Positions 21,906 through 33,764 of a DNA stretch of 64,000 nucleotides are shown in pieces; the first letter of the stretch is position 1; each line of letters begins with the position of its first letter. A program made the translations under genes and the position numbers. The notes under the pieces are model-generated. The model ran no database searches. It was not told where the DNA came from and was given only the letters and a program-made list of their open reading frames with translations. The DNA comes from Cryptomeria japonica (taxonomy: Eukaryota; Streptophyta; Pinopsida; Cupressales; Cupressaceae), in NCBI RefSeq assembly GCF_030272615.1, contig NC_081415.1, positions 602,165,644 to 602,229,643 on the forward strand, in the 5' to 3' direction.

Positions 21906-23520
21906 ATGGCCGAACAACAATATGCTATGCCAGTCATTAGTGTCCTATATGAAGACCCTACACAAGATCCTACATAAAGTGTGCAACCCAGCATTCAAAA
22001 TCAACCACAAGATCCTAATATGGTTGATCAAGATGAACTCTCTCCAGAAGTGCGAACTTTCTTAGAAGATTTATAATCAAGAAATTTTGGAGAAATTTAT
22101 TCGACACAATCGTAGTGCTCTTCTAAATACTCTCCTTGAAAATGGAGTTCAACTCCCCCCTAATTTTGATAGATCCACTCGTGGTCAACAATCACAAGGA
22201 GACCATTCTCTGACTCATACCATCACACCCATTATCAAACTCAATCAATTTCACCCTCACCCATTATTCAACCTCAATCAATAGCACTCGGGGCATCTAT
22301 CCCCGTGGTCTCCATTCTACCTTCTTCCTTCTTAGAATCTATGCCACTATCAAATCTGATCTTATTTATTCTCCAAAATGCCTCTATGCCATCTTCTTCT
22401 ACCCAACTGTATGTTTCTTTTCCTCAATCCTCCATTCCTCCCAACAATGTCGCTAGCTTCATTCAAGCCTCACTTCCTCCTATCACAACAATTTGTAGGT
22501 CGCAACTGATTATCACTCAAGTCCCTATGGCATCGATCATCACATCTCACATCCCCTCTTCCTCATCATATCAATACATTAGTGGGGGTGGACCTTCCAT
22601 GAATCATCCAATTCTAGGGAAAACACAACTCATTATGTCTAGAATCCACAACAAGACCTCATTAACGAAATCCAGGACATGAAAAACATTAACAAAGACA
22701 TGAAGGAAGGGACTAACAAAAGGAAACCTTAATTGTTTGAGTAATTATGTCCTTGTCCTTATGACCCATCTATATCAGTTGCACCATACCCACCAGGGTT
22801 TGAGATCCCAAAGTTCACGAAGTTGAGGGCAAAGGGGACCCCCAAGACCATGTCTGTGAGTTTCACATCTTATGTCAAGAAGTCTCCTATAGTGACTTAT
22901 ACCTTTGAAGGCTCTTCCCTAAGAGTCTCACGGTAGATTCTGTTGCCTGGTTCTCATCCTTATCTCGAGCTTCCAATACCTCCTTCCTAGACTTAGCAGA
23001 GAAGTTCATGGCTACTATGCCTACAACATGGCCAATGTTCATGAAACAAAGGCCTAGAGAGACTTTTGCTAACTTCTTGCAAAGATGGAAACATCTCATC
23101 AAGAAATTCCAATGGGACATGCTAGAACAACACCAAATTTTATTATTTCAAAAGAATCTGGTGCCTGAACTATCAATACCTCTAACATCTCAATGTATTA
23201 AATCTTTCCAAAAATTGACTGATAAGGGCCTAGCCCTCGAACGTGTCTTGTTAGAGGAAAGAACCTTCAAACATTACCAAAATCAAGTCAAAATTATTCC
23301 TCTTATCACAATGATAAACCAAAATTCTTGTCTGAAAACAAAAATGTAGTCAATGATGGTGTGACTGATGCAAAACGGGTCCAGACTGTGGCCCCTCCTC
23401 TAAAGCCCACCACCACCAATCGCTAATTCAACAATAAAAATAATCAAAATCAATCTCAAAAGCCTCATAACAATGTCTTAGTCTAAGGATGACCACCCCG
23501 ATCCAATAACAGGACTCTAA
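21906..23520 (+). pseudogene. TatB gag (broken)
   Basis: ATG at 21906 (MAEQQYAMPVISVLYEDP) opens a Gln/Pro/Ser-rich N-terminal region, soon interrupted by stops. The gag core lies at about 22795-23350, split over frames: FEIPKF, SYLLR-like remnants, FSAKF/MATMPTTWPMF, then ETFANFLQRWKHLIKKF and EQHQILLFQKNLVPELSIPL (23008-23349). This matches the retrotransposon gag capsid fold of Tat elements, which packages the RNA. The start was chosen because it follows the leader and resembles the short N-terminus of TatC gag. Frame changes at about 22290, 22690 and 22990 make it non-functional. Confidence 0.7.
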
Positions 23521-23552
23521 GAGATTTTACTCCTCTTGCCAAGCCCTTTGAA

Positions 23553-24623
23553 GTGGTATTTCAAAAGCTTGTCCAAGCGGGCACAATGGTCTTCCCGATT
23601 ACTCACCCATTCAACCCCAACCAACCCAAACCTAGGTGGTATAATGAGAATGAGTATTGTCGGTATCATCATATCAAGGGGCATGATACAGGAAAGTGCA
23701 TGAAGCTTAAAATCTACATACAAGATCTCATTGATAGAGGTGAGATCAAGGTAGCAAATTCAAAACCTGGTAGCAATAATGAAAAACTCAAAAAGTACCA
23801 AGAACCCTTCCCAAAACATGATAAAGGAAAAGGCTCATCATCTAATGCTATGAACTATGACTACATTAATCATATGATGGGATTTGACTTTTTAGTAGGT
23901 CGCATTGAACCTGCAGACAACCATGTCAATGCAATAACTATCCAAGGAGCTAACCCTCCCCCTTCCCAAAGAAGACCTAACCCTGCTAAGATAGTCATTC
24001 AAGGTGCTACACCTTCCACTTCCCACTCTCAGAATGACTACAATGTAACCACCCGTCGAGGCAGAGTCACTATTCAAGAAGACCCTACCCCACCAAACCC
24101 TCGCCTCATGTCTTCCACCTACCAATATGACCTCCTTGACCAACTTGAGAAGATCCCCACACAACTAGTTATAAAATGCAAAGATACCACCTTTCAAAAA
24201 TGGGCCCCACTTGATGAGGAGAGCCTTGACATAGATGTCTCTTCATGGTTGTATCGGGAAGAAGATGAAGACCCAGCAAAAACACCTAAATTAATGTATC
24301 CAAAAGGATCAGCTATAGTAGAAAAAATGGGTTACAAAGGACATGGCTTGGCACCAAAGGAGAAAGGAATAAAAGTACCCATAAATCCTATCTCTTACAA
24401 GTATAATAGGGGCTTGGGGTACACTCTAGTGCCTAAGATCACTATCACTGGTGCCCCTTCAAGTCCTTTGGATATTGAAGACTCTGACAAAGAGGAGTTC
24501 CATGAAATGCCTTTTGAATACAAAGATGACATCTTCTTTGACACTCACATCAACACCATCACTCACATAACCCCTCCCATTTCACACAAGCTACATCTTG
24601 TCCATCCTGAACTCATAGACTAG
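23553..24623 (+). pseudogene. TatB gag C-terminus with zinc knuckle and G-patch-like segment; protease missing
   Basis: The longest open frame of TatB (356 codons). Residues 36-49 form a CxxHx4Hx4C knuckle (CRYHHIKGHDTGKC) followed by IYIQDLIDRGEI, typical of the Tat gag end. A disordered Pro/Ser-rich stretch runs over 80-185. YQYDLLDQLEKIPTQ (190-204) usually leads into protease, but the frame passes straight to an acidic region (FQKWAPLDEESLD, 214-226). Residues 252-290 look like a G-patch (AIVEKMGYKGHGL ... NRGLGY). No D-S/T-G active site was found here or before RT, so the protease seems deleted in frame. G-patches bind RNA in some retroviral proteases. The annotated ATG is probably internal. 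Confidence 0.7.
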
Positions 24624-25880
24624 GGCCAACGAGACAAACCAACTTTAGATATCTGCACTGATGATACTGCTCTCATTACTCTCTTGACTATACAAAATTT
24701 GGAAGACTGCAACAGAGTACACGGGATTCAACTGCATTAAAATGGATACTCTGGTAGTCAGGTCAATACCCTTAGTCACAAAAAGATAATAAAAAGAAAA
24801 AAACATGATTCCCTAGGTGAAAACCTCTTTGAGGCACCTTTGGATGAACAAAAAGTAAAAACAAAGGGTGTATCCAAAAGTGAAAACCTCAAAAAGGTAC
24901 TTGAGGATAAGGGACTTGACCTCCCTACCATTGGTCATCTTCCACAAGATAGTTCAAATTTACTAATAGAGGAAACAAATAGTATCAATATGGGCACCAA
25001 AGACATTCCAAAAAATGTGCTCATTGTCAAGTCCCTCACAGATCAAGAGAAATAGGACTTCATCAATTTCCTAATAGAGACAAAAATCAACTTTGCATGG
25101 TCCTATGTTGACATGCCAGGTCTAGATCCTGACATGGTGGTTCATAATCTTGCTGGCCACCCAGATGCAAAACCCGCAAAATAGAAGCTACACAAGATGC
25201 ATCCACATATTGCACTCCTGGTCAAAGAGGAACTCCAAAAGATGTTGGATGCAGAATTCATCAAACCAATAGACTACCCTCAATGGGTATCAAACATTGT
25301 ACCTGTCGGCAAATCTATTGGGGGCATCCACATTTGTACTAATTTTCAAGATCTAAATAAGGCTTTCCCTAAAGATGATTTCCTGCTCCCCAACATAGAC
25401 ATGATTGCGGACCTGACAACAGGACATGACATGATATCACTTATGGATGGATTTTTGAGATATAATCAAATCAGGATTGTGGAGGAAGACCAACACAAAA
25501 GTGGGTTCACAACACCATGGGGGAATTTTGGTTACTGGGTCATGCCTTTTGGCCTCATAAATGTCGGAGCCACATATCAATGTGCAATGACAAAATTTTT
25601 CATGACCTCATGCATAAAATCATGGAAGGCTATGTGGACAGTCTTCTAGGCAAATCAAAGACAAGACAAGAGCACATCCCTATCTTAAGGAAGATCTTTG
25701 AAAGATTGGAAAAATACAAGTTGTGCCTCAATCCTAAGAAGTGTGTTTCTGGTGTCACATCGGGAAAACTACTAGGTTTCATTGTTTCTCACAGAGGAAT
25801 CGAGGTTGATCTTGCAAAGGTAAAAGCCTATAGGGGAAACTCCAATCTATCAGGCACTTCATCTCACAACTTGTAGATAA
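24624..25880 (+). pseudogene. TatB linker and reverse transcriptase (broken)
   Basis: An acidic linker with two GENL/SENL repeats (near 24820 and 24880), then NFAWSYVDMPGLDPDMVVH, AKPAK-stop-KLH and EFIKPIDYPQWVSNIV. RT proper (25197-25649) has CTNFQDLNKAFPKDDF, ISLMDGFLRYNQI (first catalytic Asp) and MPFGLINVGATYQ. After a frameshift near 25600 the active site reads YVDS instead of YVDD, then LNPKKCVSGVTSGKLLGFIVSHRGIEVD. Loss of an active-site Asp plus frameshifts means no activity. The stop at KPAK-stop-KLH sits where relatives have Gln. Confidence 0.85.
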
Positions 25881-26440
25881 ATGCCATCCATTTGCACACC
25901 TGTTGCACAAAGACACAAAATTCAAATGGGATTGCTTGTGTCAAAAGGCTTTTGAAACACTCAAAGAATATTTGGCATCACCTCTAGTTCTTATGCCTCC
26001 TACTCTTGCAAACCCTCTTATTTTGTACTTATGTGCTACTATAGTGGCATTGGGGGCATTATTGGCACAAATAAATTATCAAGGAAAGGAACATGCCATA
26101 TACTACATCAGTTGAACAGTAGTGGGGTATCAACTCAATTATACCCCATTGAAAGAGCATGTTTAGCATTGGTGTTTAGTCCATAGAAACTCTGACACTA
26201 CGTGTTAAACAACAAAACAAAACTGATTGCTAAGATTGACCCTCTTAAATATCTCTTGTCAAAAGTTGCCCTTACTAGCATAACCGCTAAATGGGTCATG
26301 TTGTTAAGAGAATTTAACATTGAATATGTAGATAAAAAATCAATCAAGGGATAGGTTATCATAGACCAACTAGTTGACGCTCCACTTCTAGGTGACCATC
26401 TGATCCTTAGAGAATTGCTAAATGAATTCATAATAACTGT
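25881..26440 (+). pseudogene. TatB gypsy-type RNase H (degenerate)
   Basis: FKWDCLCQKAFETLKEYL and PLILYLCATIVALGALLAQ (25903-26115) mark the connection and first RNase H strand. The catalytic Asp of the family YTDAS is Cys. Later pieces (TPLKEH, DPLKYLL-like, KWVMLLREFNIE-like) are spread over frames with stops up to 26440. Confidence 0.7.
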
Positions 26441-26910
26441 CACCACATCCTCCACATGGCAGTTGTACTTTGATGGCTCTTGCAGTCAAAATGGATGGGG
26501 GAAGAATACTATTTATCACACCTCAAGGAGATTGCATCCCAAAGTCATACAAGATAGCCTTTGCATGTACCAACAACAATGCAGAATATGAGGAACTGAT
26601 TACTGGACTATGCTTAGCTATCCAATGGAAGATAGGGGAATTAAAAGTCTATGGTGATTCCCAACTTGTCATAAAACAAGTCAATGATGAATATCAAATA
26701 AAAGATGACAAACTTCTTCCCTATTGTAGCATGGTTGAAGATCTTAAGCAACATTTCACAACAATCAAGTTTGATCAAATCTCACAAACAACCAATGGAG
26801 CTACAAATGCAATGGACACCATTGGCTCTCTCCTTCAATTGCCAACACATAGTCAGAAGTGTAAGTTCTTGGTCGAGCAATTATTCATATCGGCATATGA
26901 TCTAGCATAA
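26441..26910 (+). pseudogene. TatB archaeal-type RNase H (aRNH)
   Basis: WQLYFDGSCSQNG (26458-26500) carries the first Asp, then the frame shifts by one base. The long frame gives CTNNNAEYEELITGL (Glu), VYGDSQLVIKQVNDEYQ (Asp) and NGATNAMDTIGSLLQLP (fourth Asp-like position). All four acids of the D-E-D-D set are legible. Located between gypsy RNase H and integrase, the usual Tat position, in contrast to GyD. The ORF start at 26470 is an artefact of the frameshift. Confidence 0.85.
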
Positions 26911-28205
26911 TCCAAAATGGTGTGTGTACTCATTGGTTTTGAATCCCCCTAGTATCAAGAGACCTTCACTTTCCTAAAAGATAACACCATTCCCACACAC
27001 CTTACCAAAACGCAACAAAAAATCTTCATCTACTGATGTGCTTGTTACACTATCCTTGGAGACACCTTATTTAGAAGGAATTTCGATGGTTCCCTCCTAA
27101 GGTGTTTAGATAAACAAGAGGCTGAATGGGCACTATGTGATGTGCATGAAGGCATTTGTGAGGCACACTCAAGTGGGATAAACTTGACTAAAATGCTCTC
27201 TATAACATGATATTACTGGCCTAAAATGGAAGTAGATGCATATAACTATGTGAAGAAATGCATCCCTTGCTAGCAACATGGTGACAAGATCCATGCGCCA
27301 TCACAATAATTACAGTTGTTCATTATACCCTAGCCCTTCTCATACTGGGGGCTCGATCACATTGGGAAAATACACCCTACATCCTTTAATAGTCATAAAT
27401 TTATTATCACCACCATGGAATATTTCACTAAGTGGGTAGAGGCCATCCCTCTTACCTTCACCACTAGTAAGCAGGTATCCAAATTCATCCTAAACTACTT
27501 GATCTGTCGATATGGGATCCCAAAAGTTATCATTACAAATAACAAAAGACAATTCAAAAACTAGGATGTTAAAGAAATTTGCCCAAAATTCGATATCCAA
27601 CATCTCTTCTCCACCCCATATTACCCACAAGGTAACGGTCAAGCTGAGGCTTCTAACAAAACCCTAATCAAAATCCTCAAAAAGATGGTCAATGAAGTTG
27701 GTCGTGATTACCACCTCCAACTCCACCTTTCTTTGTGGGCCTACCACATCTCCATCCGAACACCCATAGGTGCCACCCCTATTCCCTTGTCTTTGTCTCC
27801 GAATCCATTCTCCCTCTTGAGATCGAGATCCCCTCTCTAGGGGTGTCGCTATAGAATATCCTACTAGACGAAGAATACAAAATTGCTAGACTACAAGAGC
27901 TAGAACTATTGGATGAAAGGTGCCTCAAGTCCTTGAACTATCTTTGGGTATATCAAAATTGCCTATGCATTAGTTACCACAAGAAGGTTGGAACTCGAGA
28001 ATTTGAAATTGGTGATCTTGTCCTCATGGAAAATCAGAAAAACCTTCAAGAAAGAGAAACAAAAGGCAAGTTTGAGCCTAATTGTGTTGGACCATATGTA
28101 ATCATAGAAAAATATGGATCAAGGGCCTATTAGTTGGCTACTCTTGAAGGAGATCCTCTAGATGATCCAATTAATATCATGCACCTAAAAATATTCTATG
28201 CCTAG
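26911..28205 (+). pseudogene. TatB integrase (broken)
   Basis: Zinc-binding region HEGICEAHSSG ... CIPC-stop-QHGD (27145-27285), then WGLDHIGKI and TMEYFTKWVEAIPL near 27415, where the first catalytic Asp is Glu. ITNNKRQFKN near 27535 has the second catalytic Asp as Asn. The Glu of YYPQGNGQAEAS (27620-27650) is kept. The C-terminal part is frame-shifted: EFEIGDLVLMENQKN (28000-28035), GPYVIIEKYGS, ending MHLKIFYA-stop at 28203-28205. Two of three catalytic acids are changed, so it is dead even apart from frameshifts. Several stops are TAG at Gln positions. Confidence 0.85.
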
Positions 28206-29290
28206 TCCACGGAAAGTCATAAATTGTCAAAAAATATAAAAAATACAAAAAATGAGGAAAATATCCTGAAAAAAGATCGTCACTCTGGTGAAAACCTGGT
28301 AAATAGATGCCTTGTCACACACACACAAAAAAAAAAATGTGAAGAAAAATAAATTCATCCATTAGTGAAAACCACTTTGTGGCACTATGGGCAAGTACCT
28401 TGGTGAAAATCTGCATGCAGGAACTAAGGTAAATAATCAAGATCCATTGTCTATTAGGTAAGAACTTCATCACCTCACATCCATATTCCTCACTATCCAA
28501 TTCACCCATTGTGACATTCCTCCACCCTCCATCAGAATAAATCACGTGTATGATGATGAGTCTTCGCTTAAATCATGAATAAAGATTGTCCCATCAAACT
28601 GATCTTTTGTGCCTCTGCATGGGCTTCATCAAGTCTTGAGGTCAGTCCCAAGTCTGGAAGTTAATCGTCAAGGTCATCTAATCACTTGCCTAATCCAAAA
28701 TCCACCCACCCTATCCTTTGCGCTAGGGATGAATCCTTCCCTTTCTTGATAGTTTAATCCTCCATCCTAATCCTACTCTTGGCAAGAGGTGTTAGTTGGT
28801 CATGAATGAGTGACTTGTTTGATTTCTTGGATTTTCATTTAGACTTGCATCTTTTTCCCTATGACTGCATCTATCTATGACCTCCTAGATCTTCCATATC
28901 TAGGTATGTTTACAATAGGTGCATACTGGGACATATTTTCATAGCATGGCACGTTTTGGATCTCCATTGTATGAACCGATGACCTAGTACTAGTATTTAG
29001 CAACACTTACCTTCTCGTGTACAAGAGGTATCAGTGTTTTTGAGGGTTTCCTTACATGTTCCCACAACTTTGTATTAGTGTTCCTCAACACTTACATAGC
29101 TATGTGTAAGGAATTCCTATTTGACTATGAGTCATTCCATGCCTTCGGTTTCTCATGGCATCCTGGTTCCTATAATTAGTGGTGCGGGTTACCTAGGGAA
29201 ATATCAAACTAGGTTGGCTCTCCACATATTTTATGCACAACTCTCACCATCATTCCATAAAGTCCTAATCAAATAACCCTATGGAGTCCT
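28206..29290 (+). other. TatB proximal 3' non-coding region
   Basis: No coding frame. At 28288, 28365 and 28403 the sequence GTGAAAAC/T is followed by a small potential hairpin. Matching copies lie upstream of RT at 24817 and 24880. A polypurine tract and 3' LTR were not found. Confidence 0.6.
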
Positions 29291-30060
29291 CAATTTGGCC
29301 CCCACCACTATCCCATATTATTCTATTTTCTATCTAAGATAAATATATTACTACTGACATATTCCCTCATTGCATTATCCATTAATTTTATCCACTTAGG
29401 TGGCATTTTTCATTTCACTATTCATATAGATTCCATTAGCTATCCATTTGGTTACATTATCTATTCATTTCATTACACTATTCACTTAGATCATCATTTT
29501 TCACAAGCATTTACCACATAGATTGCATTTAGCTTACATTGCATATGCCATTTAAGTTACATTACCCATTCATATTAGATGACATTAATTCATTTGCTTA
29601 GATTATATTTATTTCATCATTCATTTAAATCGCATCATTTGCTTAATATTGATAATTTACATTGCAATATTTGTATAAGTGGCATTACATTCATCACCCA
29701 TTTCTCATATAGATTGCATCTAAGATAGTTTATCATAAATAATTTTGCATCTACATCTATTATTGCATTGCATATTCATCATATATTAAAAATCCTCATA
29801 TAAAATATATATACACATCAAAACATGTGGACCTACATAATAACTCATCCTACATCCATAAACATGTCATCAATGTGTCATAAGCATACATATATAAGCA
29901 TCCATCCTGCATCACAGATAGGTCAGCACAATGCACCCATAATCATCATCTATGCATCACATCACAAAATAATAAATAGAGTCCATCATAATAAAGTACA
30001 TACATTATCCACCACCACAAATCATATATATATAAGCTCAAAAAGATGAATATGTCTATC
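29291..30060 (+). repeat. Degenerate ATT/CATTT-rich repeat region
   Basis: Loose 25-40-bp repeats built from ATTCATTTCATTAC-, ACATTGCAT- and AGATTGCATTTA-like words; very AT-rich. Similar wording occurs in the TatC distal leader (58590-59200). Non-coding; the ORF at 29825-30049 is spurious. Confidence 0.5.
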
Positions 30061-30072
30061 ATAATACAATTT

Positions 30073-31960
30073 TCACCCCCAAGGGTCAAAATATAATACA
30101 TAAGCAAAAATAGAGCTATCTCTCCCCCCTATCTCTCTAGCCCCCTCCTTCGCACCTCCTCCCCCTGATCCTCCTGCTCTCCCTCCTCTAGGTGGCCTAA
30201 AACCCACCGATCCACCTATATGTTGGCTTTGTGTGGGCCGCTGACTCTGTGTCCTATGGGATTGCACACTCTCAGTGTACAAGGTTGCTCACTGCACCAT
30301 AGGTACTGCTCTATGGTATAGCCCCTATAGTAGCTTTCCACTCGAACTGCATCATGTCAGAATACATCTGCCCAAGCCCTGCGGGGACTAACATCTAACG
30401 GGCTGCATCCCTCTCCCCCCATAGCGTGTCAAATATGCCTCTGCCCTCTTCACTTAGCCCTACAACTCCTCTAACTCAGCATCCTACCAATAGAGAACAT
30501 CTTATAAAACCTCAATGACCATCCCTGTTAGTGCCTCCTCTAGCATCCACTCAGAATCCTCCCTCTCCCCTCTTAGAGCATCTACCTCTGTCCTTGCTGT
30601 ATGGAGGCTCTCTGCCGAATCTGCTATCTCATGCCACAACCACTCCACCTCTACCTCCAGGCTCTACCTCCTAGGTCTCTCTATCTATAACTCATCCTTG
30701 AGGGAGTGAATCCTCGCCTAGGTGGCATCTCTCTCCCGCTTGACTTTGTCAAATTTGTCCTATGACACTCCTCGCCTACCCTCTACCTATGCTTCTGGAA
30801 TATCCATGGGTACAACCTCCTCTCCCCCACCAACCCCTCCCTCTGTGGCCTCTCCTATGGGTAATTCTTCCACCTATCCCTCTCTTACCTTAGGATCTCT
30901 CCTCCATACCACCCTAACCCTCCTATGTTGTCCGCCAACACCTCTCCCTCCTACAACCACAACCCTCTCACCCAGTCTGTCATCCTCTTTGCCGAGTATC
31001 TCATCTATTGTTGGTTGTAGCTCATCATCCTCCAAAACCCCAAGAATGGTAAGGCGCACTGAAAAGTGTCCCTCCCACAAGCTCTTGTATCCTCCCGTCA
31101 TCCCTGGATCCTCTCCTACCCCAAGCTTCTCATCCAAGACCAAGTATGACATTGTTTGAAAACTGGTCCTACCCTCCAATGGACTCGCTATCGAGCCCCA
31201 AAATCTCTCCTCTCATGTCATCTGAGGATACAATGGTATGTCTCCCACTATGTTCTAGACTAGGCCAGACTATCTCACTACTCTGTAAGGGGCATAGAAC
31301 TCCATGATATATATAGACCTATCAAAAAACTACATCTCCACTCTAGCCTACTGTAGTTGCCAATCCCCACTCTATCTCTCACTACCCAAAAATGGTTGCC
31401 ATGTAAAATGCATAAGCTCATAAAAAATGTTGTGCCAAAACCATATGGATCCTATCCATGTATAATTTAGCAAGCCCCTGTACTTGTCTATATATGGTTG
31501 TTGGCCCCACCTATCTTGTACACCTAGTGGCCGAGTAACTGCAATATGCTCTCAAGCCTAGATATGGAGAAGTGTCACTCCTGCAAATAAGCTGGCATAC
31601 TCCCTGTACACCACCAAATGCATATCATGGTATAACTAAGCCAACATAATGACTCCCTATGCATACTATACACAATCATGTACCATGAAATAAAGACACC
31701 TACTCCATCCAACTGGAAACCAATGCCCTCCGAGATTCAGTAGAATCCTTTTACTCAAAAATCCACAAACCACAAGTACCACATGAGGTATATTAAGGAT
31801 ACGCATTGCCCTACCTTTTTCTAGTCTCGAATCCACCAAATTCAACATCTCATAGTGCCTAAACCCTTTAAATTTAGGCCTATGTCCCAATCTCCTTTCA
31901 AACCCTTACTACTCGGACTGTCACATAGAGATTCTAGTCCCTAATTTGCACTTCTAGCCA
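30073..31960 (-). pseudogene. Degenerate plant-mobile-domain (PMD)-like ORF, antisense to TatB
   Basis: Leftward from 31960 one frame, with stops, reads RHYEMLNLVDSRLEKGRA, GVTLLHIWAYEHIAVTRPL (near 31560), DRWGQQPYIDKYRGLLNY, IMEFYAPYRVVR (near 31280) and NIVGDIPLYPQM. This pattern of WAYEHI, a Y/F-x-P-RV-R segment and a following variable region is what I associate with plant mobile domain proteins, which occur as host genes (MAIN family) and as transposon passengers. Then come an acidic segment (30874-31179), a heptad-rich helix (ADSAESLHTARTEVDALRGE near 30620) and a Gly/Arg-rich end (30073-30282). Five internal stops are TAG. Downstream of a Tat integrase in antisense it resembles the Grande gene23 arrangement. 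Start not determined. Confidence 0.55.
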
Positions 31961-32829
31961 AGGAATCCATCAGAGTCTGCCATGCAAGTTTCTGAATCAT
32001 CATTAGAACCCTAAACTCTATCATCTCATCAAGAATTAGATTTTTCCCAGGATGGCATGAAGAGTTAAGGGCATTTTATTGTCTAAACCCTAGACACTTA
32101 GGGTTTCATACCTACAACCAGTGTTTTGAATATAACTTATGCAAATGTGAATGTTTTTCCCTCAGATCAAGTTTAGATGAGAGGTTATTCAATTATCCAC
32201 ATATCCATATGGTTCTCACCCTTCAATAAATCCATACATGTCATTCACAGAGAATTGATAGCAATAAAATAATTAAAAACCAATTATAAGTAGAGCAAAA
32301 CTTCTTCATTCATGTGTCAAAGCTTCATTTTTAACCCTCTACCTTGATAAATAGAGGCTTATAACTCCCTGCAACTAATCCAACCTATATCAACCACTTT
32401 TTGAAATGTGGTGACCGTTGGAGATTCAAAAAGTTGCTAAGACAAGAAAAGATGCAAAAGCAACTTTTGCATTTGTTTGACAACTTTGCATCTTTTGACA
32501 CAATGACTTCGTAAACCCCTAAATTGTTGTCCTGGTGCTAATTTAGGCTTACATATGTGAGCAACATCTAGAAAACCTTAATTCCACCTTTGTGACTCCT
32601 TTGAAAATGGTTTGACCAAGCATATCCTAATGAATTATAATAGACAACATTGGCTAGAAATCCTTAGATCTCGATCAAATATTTATAGATGGTCCAAGTG
32701 ACCTTATTAAATAAAAAGACAACTCCTATGAATGCCTGCACCATCTTAGTGAGAGAAGTTGAGGGCGCTGCTAGACCACTGTCAATGATTGATCTCATGA
32801 CACATATAGGGAGAGAGGGATAGGGGAGG
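31961..32829. other. Non-coding region upstream of the PMD-like ORF
   Basis: No coding frame. Minus-strand sense shows TATA-like AT runs near 32340-32370 and paired GCAAAAGCAACTTTTGC-like inverted sequence near 32454-32475. It could be the promoter or leader of the antisense ORF or part of an LTR; unpaired, so unresolved. Confidence 0.35.
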
Positions 32830-32878
32830 GTGGGAGGGAGGGAGGGAGGGAGACAGAGGGGGACACACACATAGAGAA

Positions 32879-32970
<92 letters not shown>
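32830..32970. repeat. GGGA run followed by a 90-bp GA microsatellite
   Basis: A GGGAGGGAGGGA run (32830-32852) and then an essentially perfect (AG) run from 32881 to 32970, about 45 units. Its perfection in old decayed DNA indicates recent expansion. The minus-strand ORF at 32664-32870 is low complexity. Confidence 0.95.
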
Positions 32971-32974
<4 letters not shown>

Positions 32975-33087
32975 TTATCTAGGTAGGGTGGGAGGGATAG
33001 AGAGAGATCTGAGAGAGACTAGAAGAAAATGAAAAAAAAAGAATCAAGGAAAACTAGAAAGGGTGATAGAGACCTAGGAGAGAGAAG

Positions 33088-33764
33088 TGTTGAGAATTAG
33101 GTGTTGTACATCTTTCATAATGTTTATAATTCTATTGTTTTATTATTATGTGTGTTGCATGTAGGGAAACATAGATGGATATGCATCATATAAAGATCCC
33201 ATTCTTGGGTCAACTTGATGAGTTGTATTGTAACATTGAGATATTATGCTATATATTTTTAATATCTGGGAAAGTAAATTAATAAATTGAAAACTTAGTG
33301 CTCAATATTAAATGTGATGTCAATGGTTTCTAATCCCATGGTTTAAGTCATATGGTTATATGTAATACCACTTGGTGGTTTGGTGGGAGCTTGAATCTAT
33401 AAAAGGAACAACAAGGGTGGTTGTTTAAGGTTGGCATGTTAGCCAAGTTAACATTGGTGAAGTCTTGAAGCATGGCATGGGATGCGTGGTAACATTCTTG
33501 TTCACATGGAGTGCCTATAGATGGCCTATGATTTTGGAGTGTTCATGGGTATATTGTAATATTGCATTGTTGAATAATACATGGTGGATTTATTCTTGTA
33601 AAGGTTGTGTTTTTCCCTCACTAGGGTTTTTTTAGGGCATATCTTGTGGCATCTTTAATAGGCATGTTGTCTATTCTTTTGTATGTGGATTATGAGCACT
33701 TATTTGCATTGATTTCTCATTTGGGTTATATAGAAATTGTCATTGAATGGCTGCATATTTTTCA
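33088..33764 (+). mobile_element. Copia-type 5' LTR with adjacent primer site
   Basis: TGTTGAGAATTAGG start, ATATTTTTCA end, TATAAAAG at 33398, 677 bp. It is followed at about 33767 by TTTGATATCAAAGCC, close to the Met-tRNA-type primer site TTGGTATCAGAGC. The GA-rich sequence before it may belong to the microsatellite. No partner LTR was seen, and downstream sequence has no clear gag, so it is a solo or stranded LTR. Confidence 0.6.
33398..33405 (+). promoter_or_regulatory. TATA box in the 33-kb LTR
   Basis: TATAAAAG in the middle of the LTR, a plausible U3 promoter position. Confidence 0.45.

Larger units (their letters stand above)
17713..30060 (+). mobile_element. TatB: Ty3/gypsy Tat-type element, 3' end unresolved
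   Basis: Starts TGTAGACTTAC at 17713 inside TatA RT. Order: 5' LTR, primer-site-like sequence, about 3-kb non-coding leader, gag, G-patch-like segment, RT, gypsy RNase H, archaeal-type RNase H, integrase (to 28205), long 3' non-coding region. No 3' LTR matching 17713-18966 was found, so the right boundary is a guess: either the antisense PMD-like ORF beyond 30073 is also part of the element or the end was lost. Multiple frameshifts and catalytic substitutions make it inactive. Confidence 0.75.

Noticed and set aside
30722-31159. 145-codon forward ORF rich in Pro, Ser and Thr
   Set aside because: It is the complement of the PMD-like minus-strand frame, whose codons explain the composition.
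32664-32870. Minus-strand ORF with Pro/Leu/Ser repeats
   Set aside because: Low-complexity GGGA repeat read in reverse.
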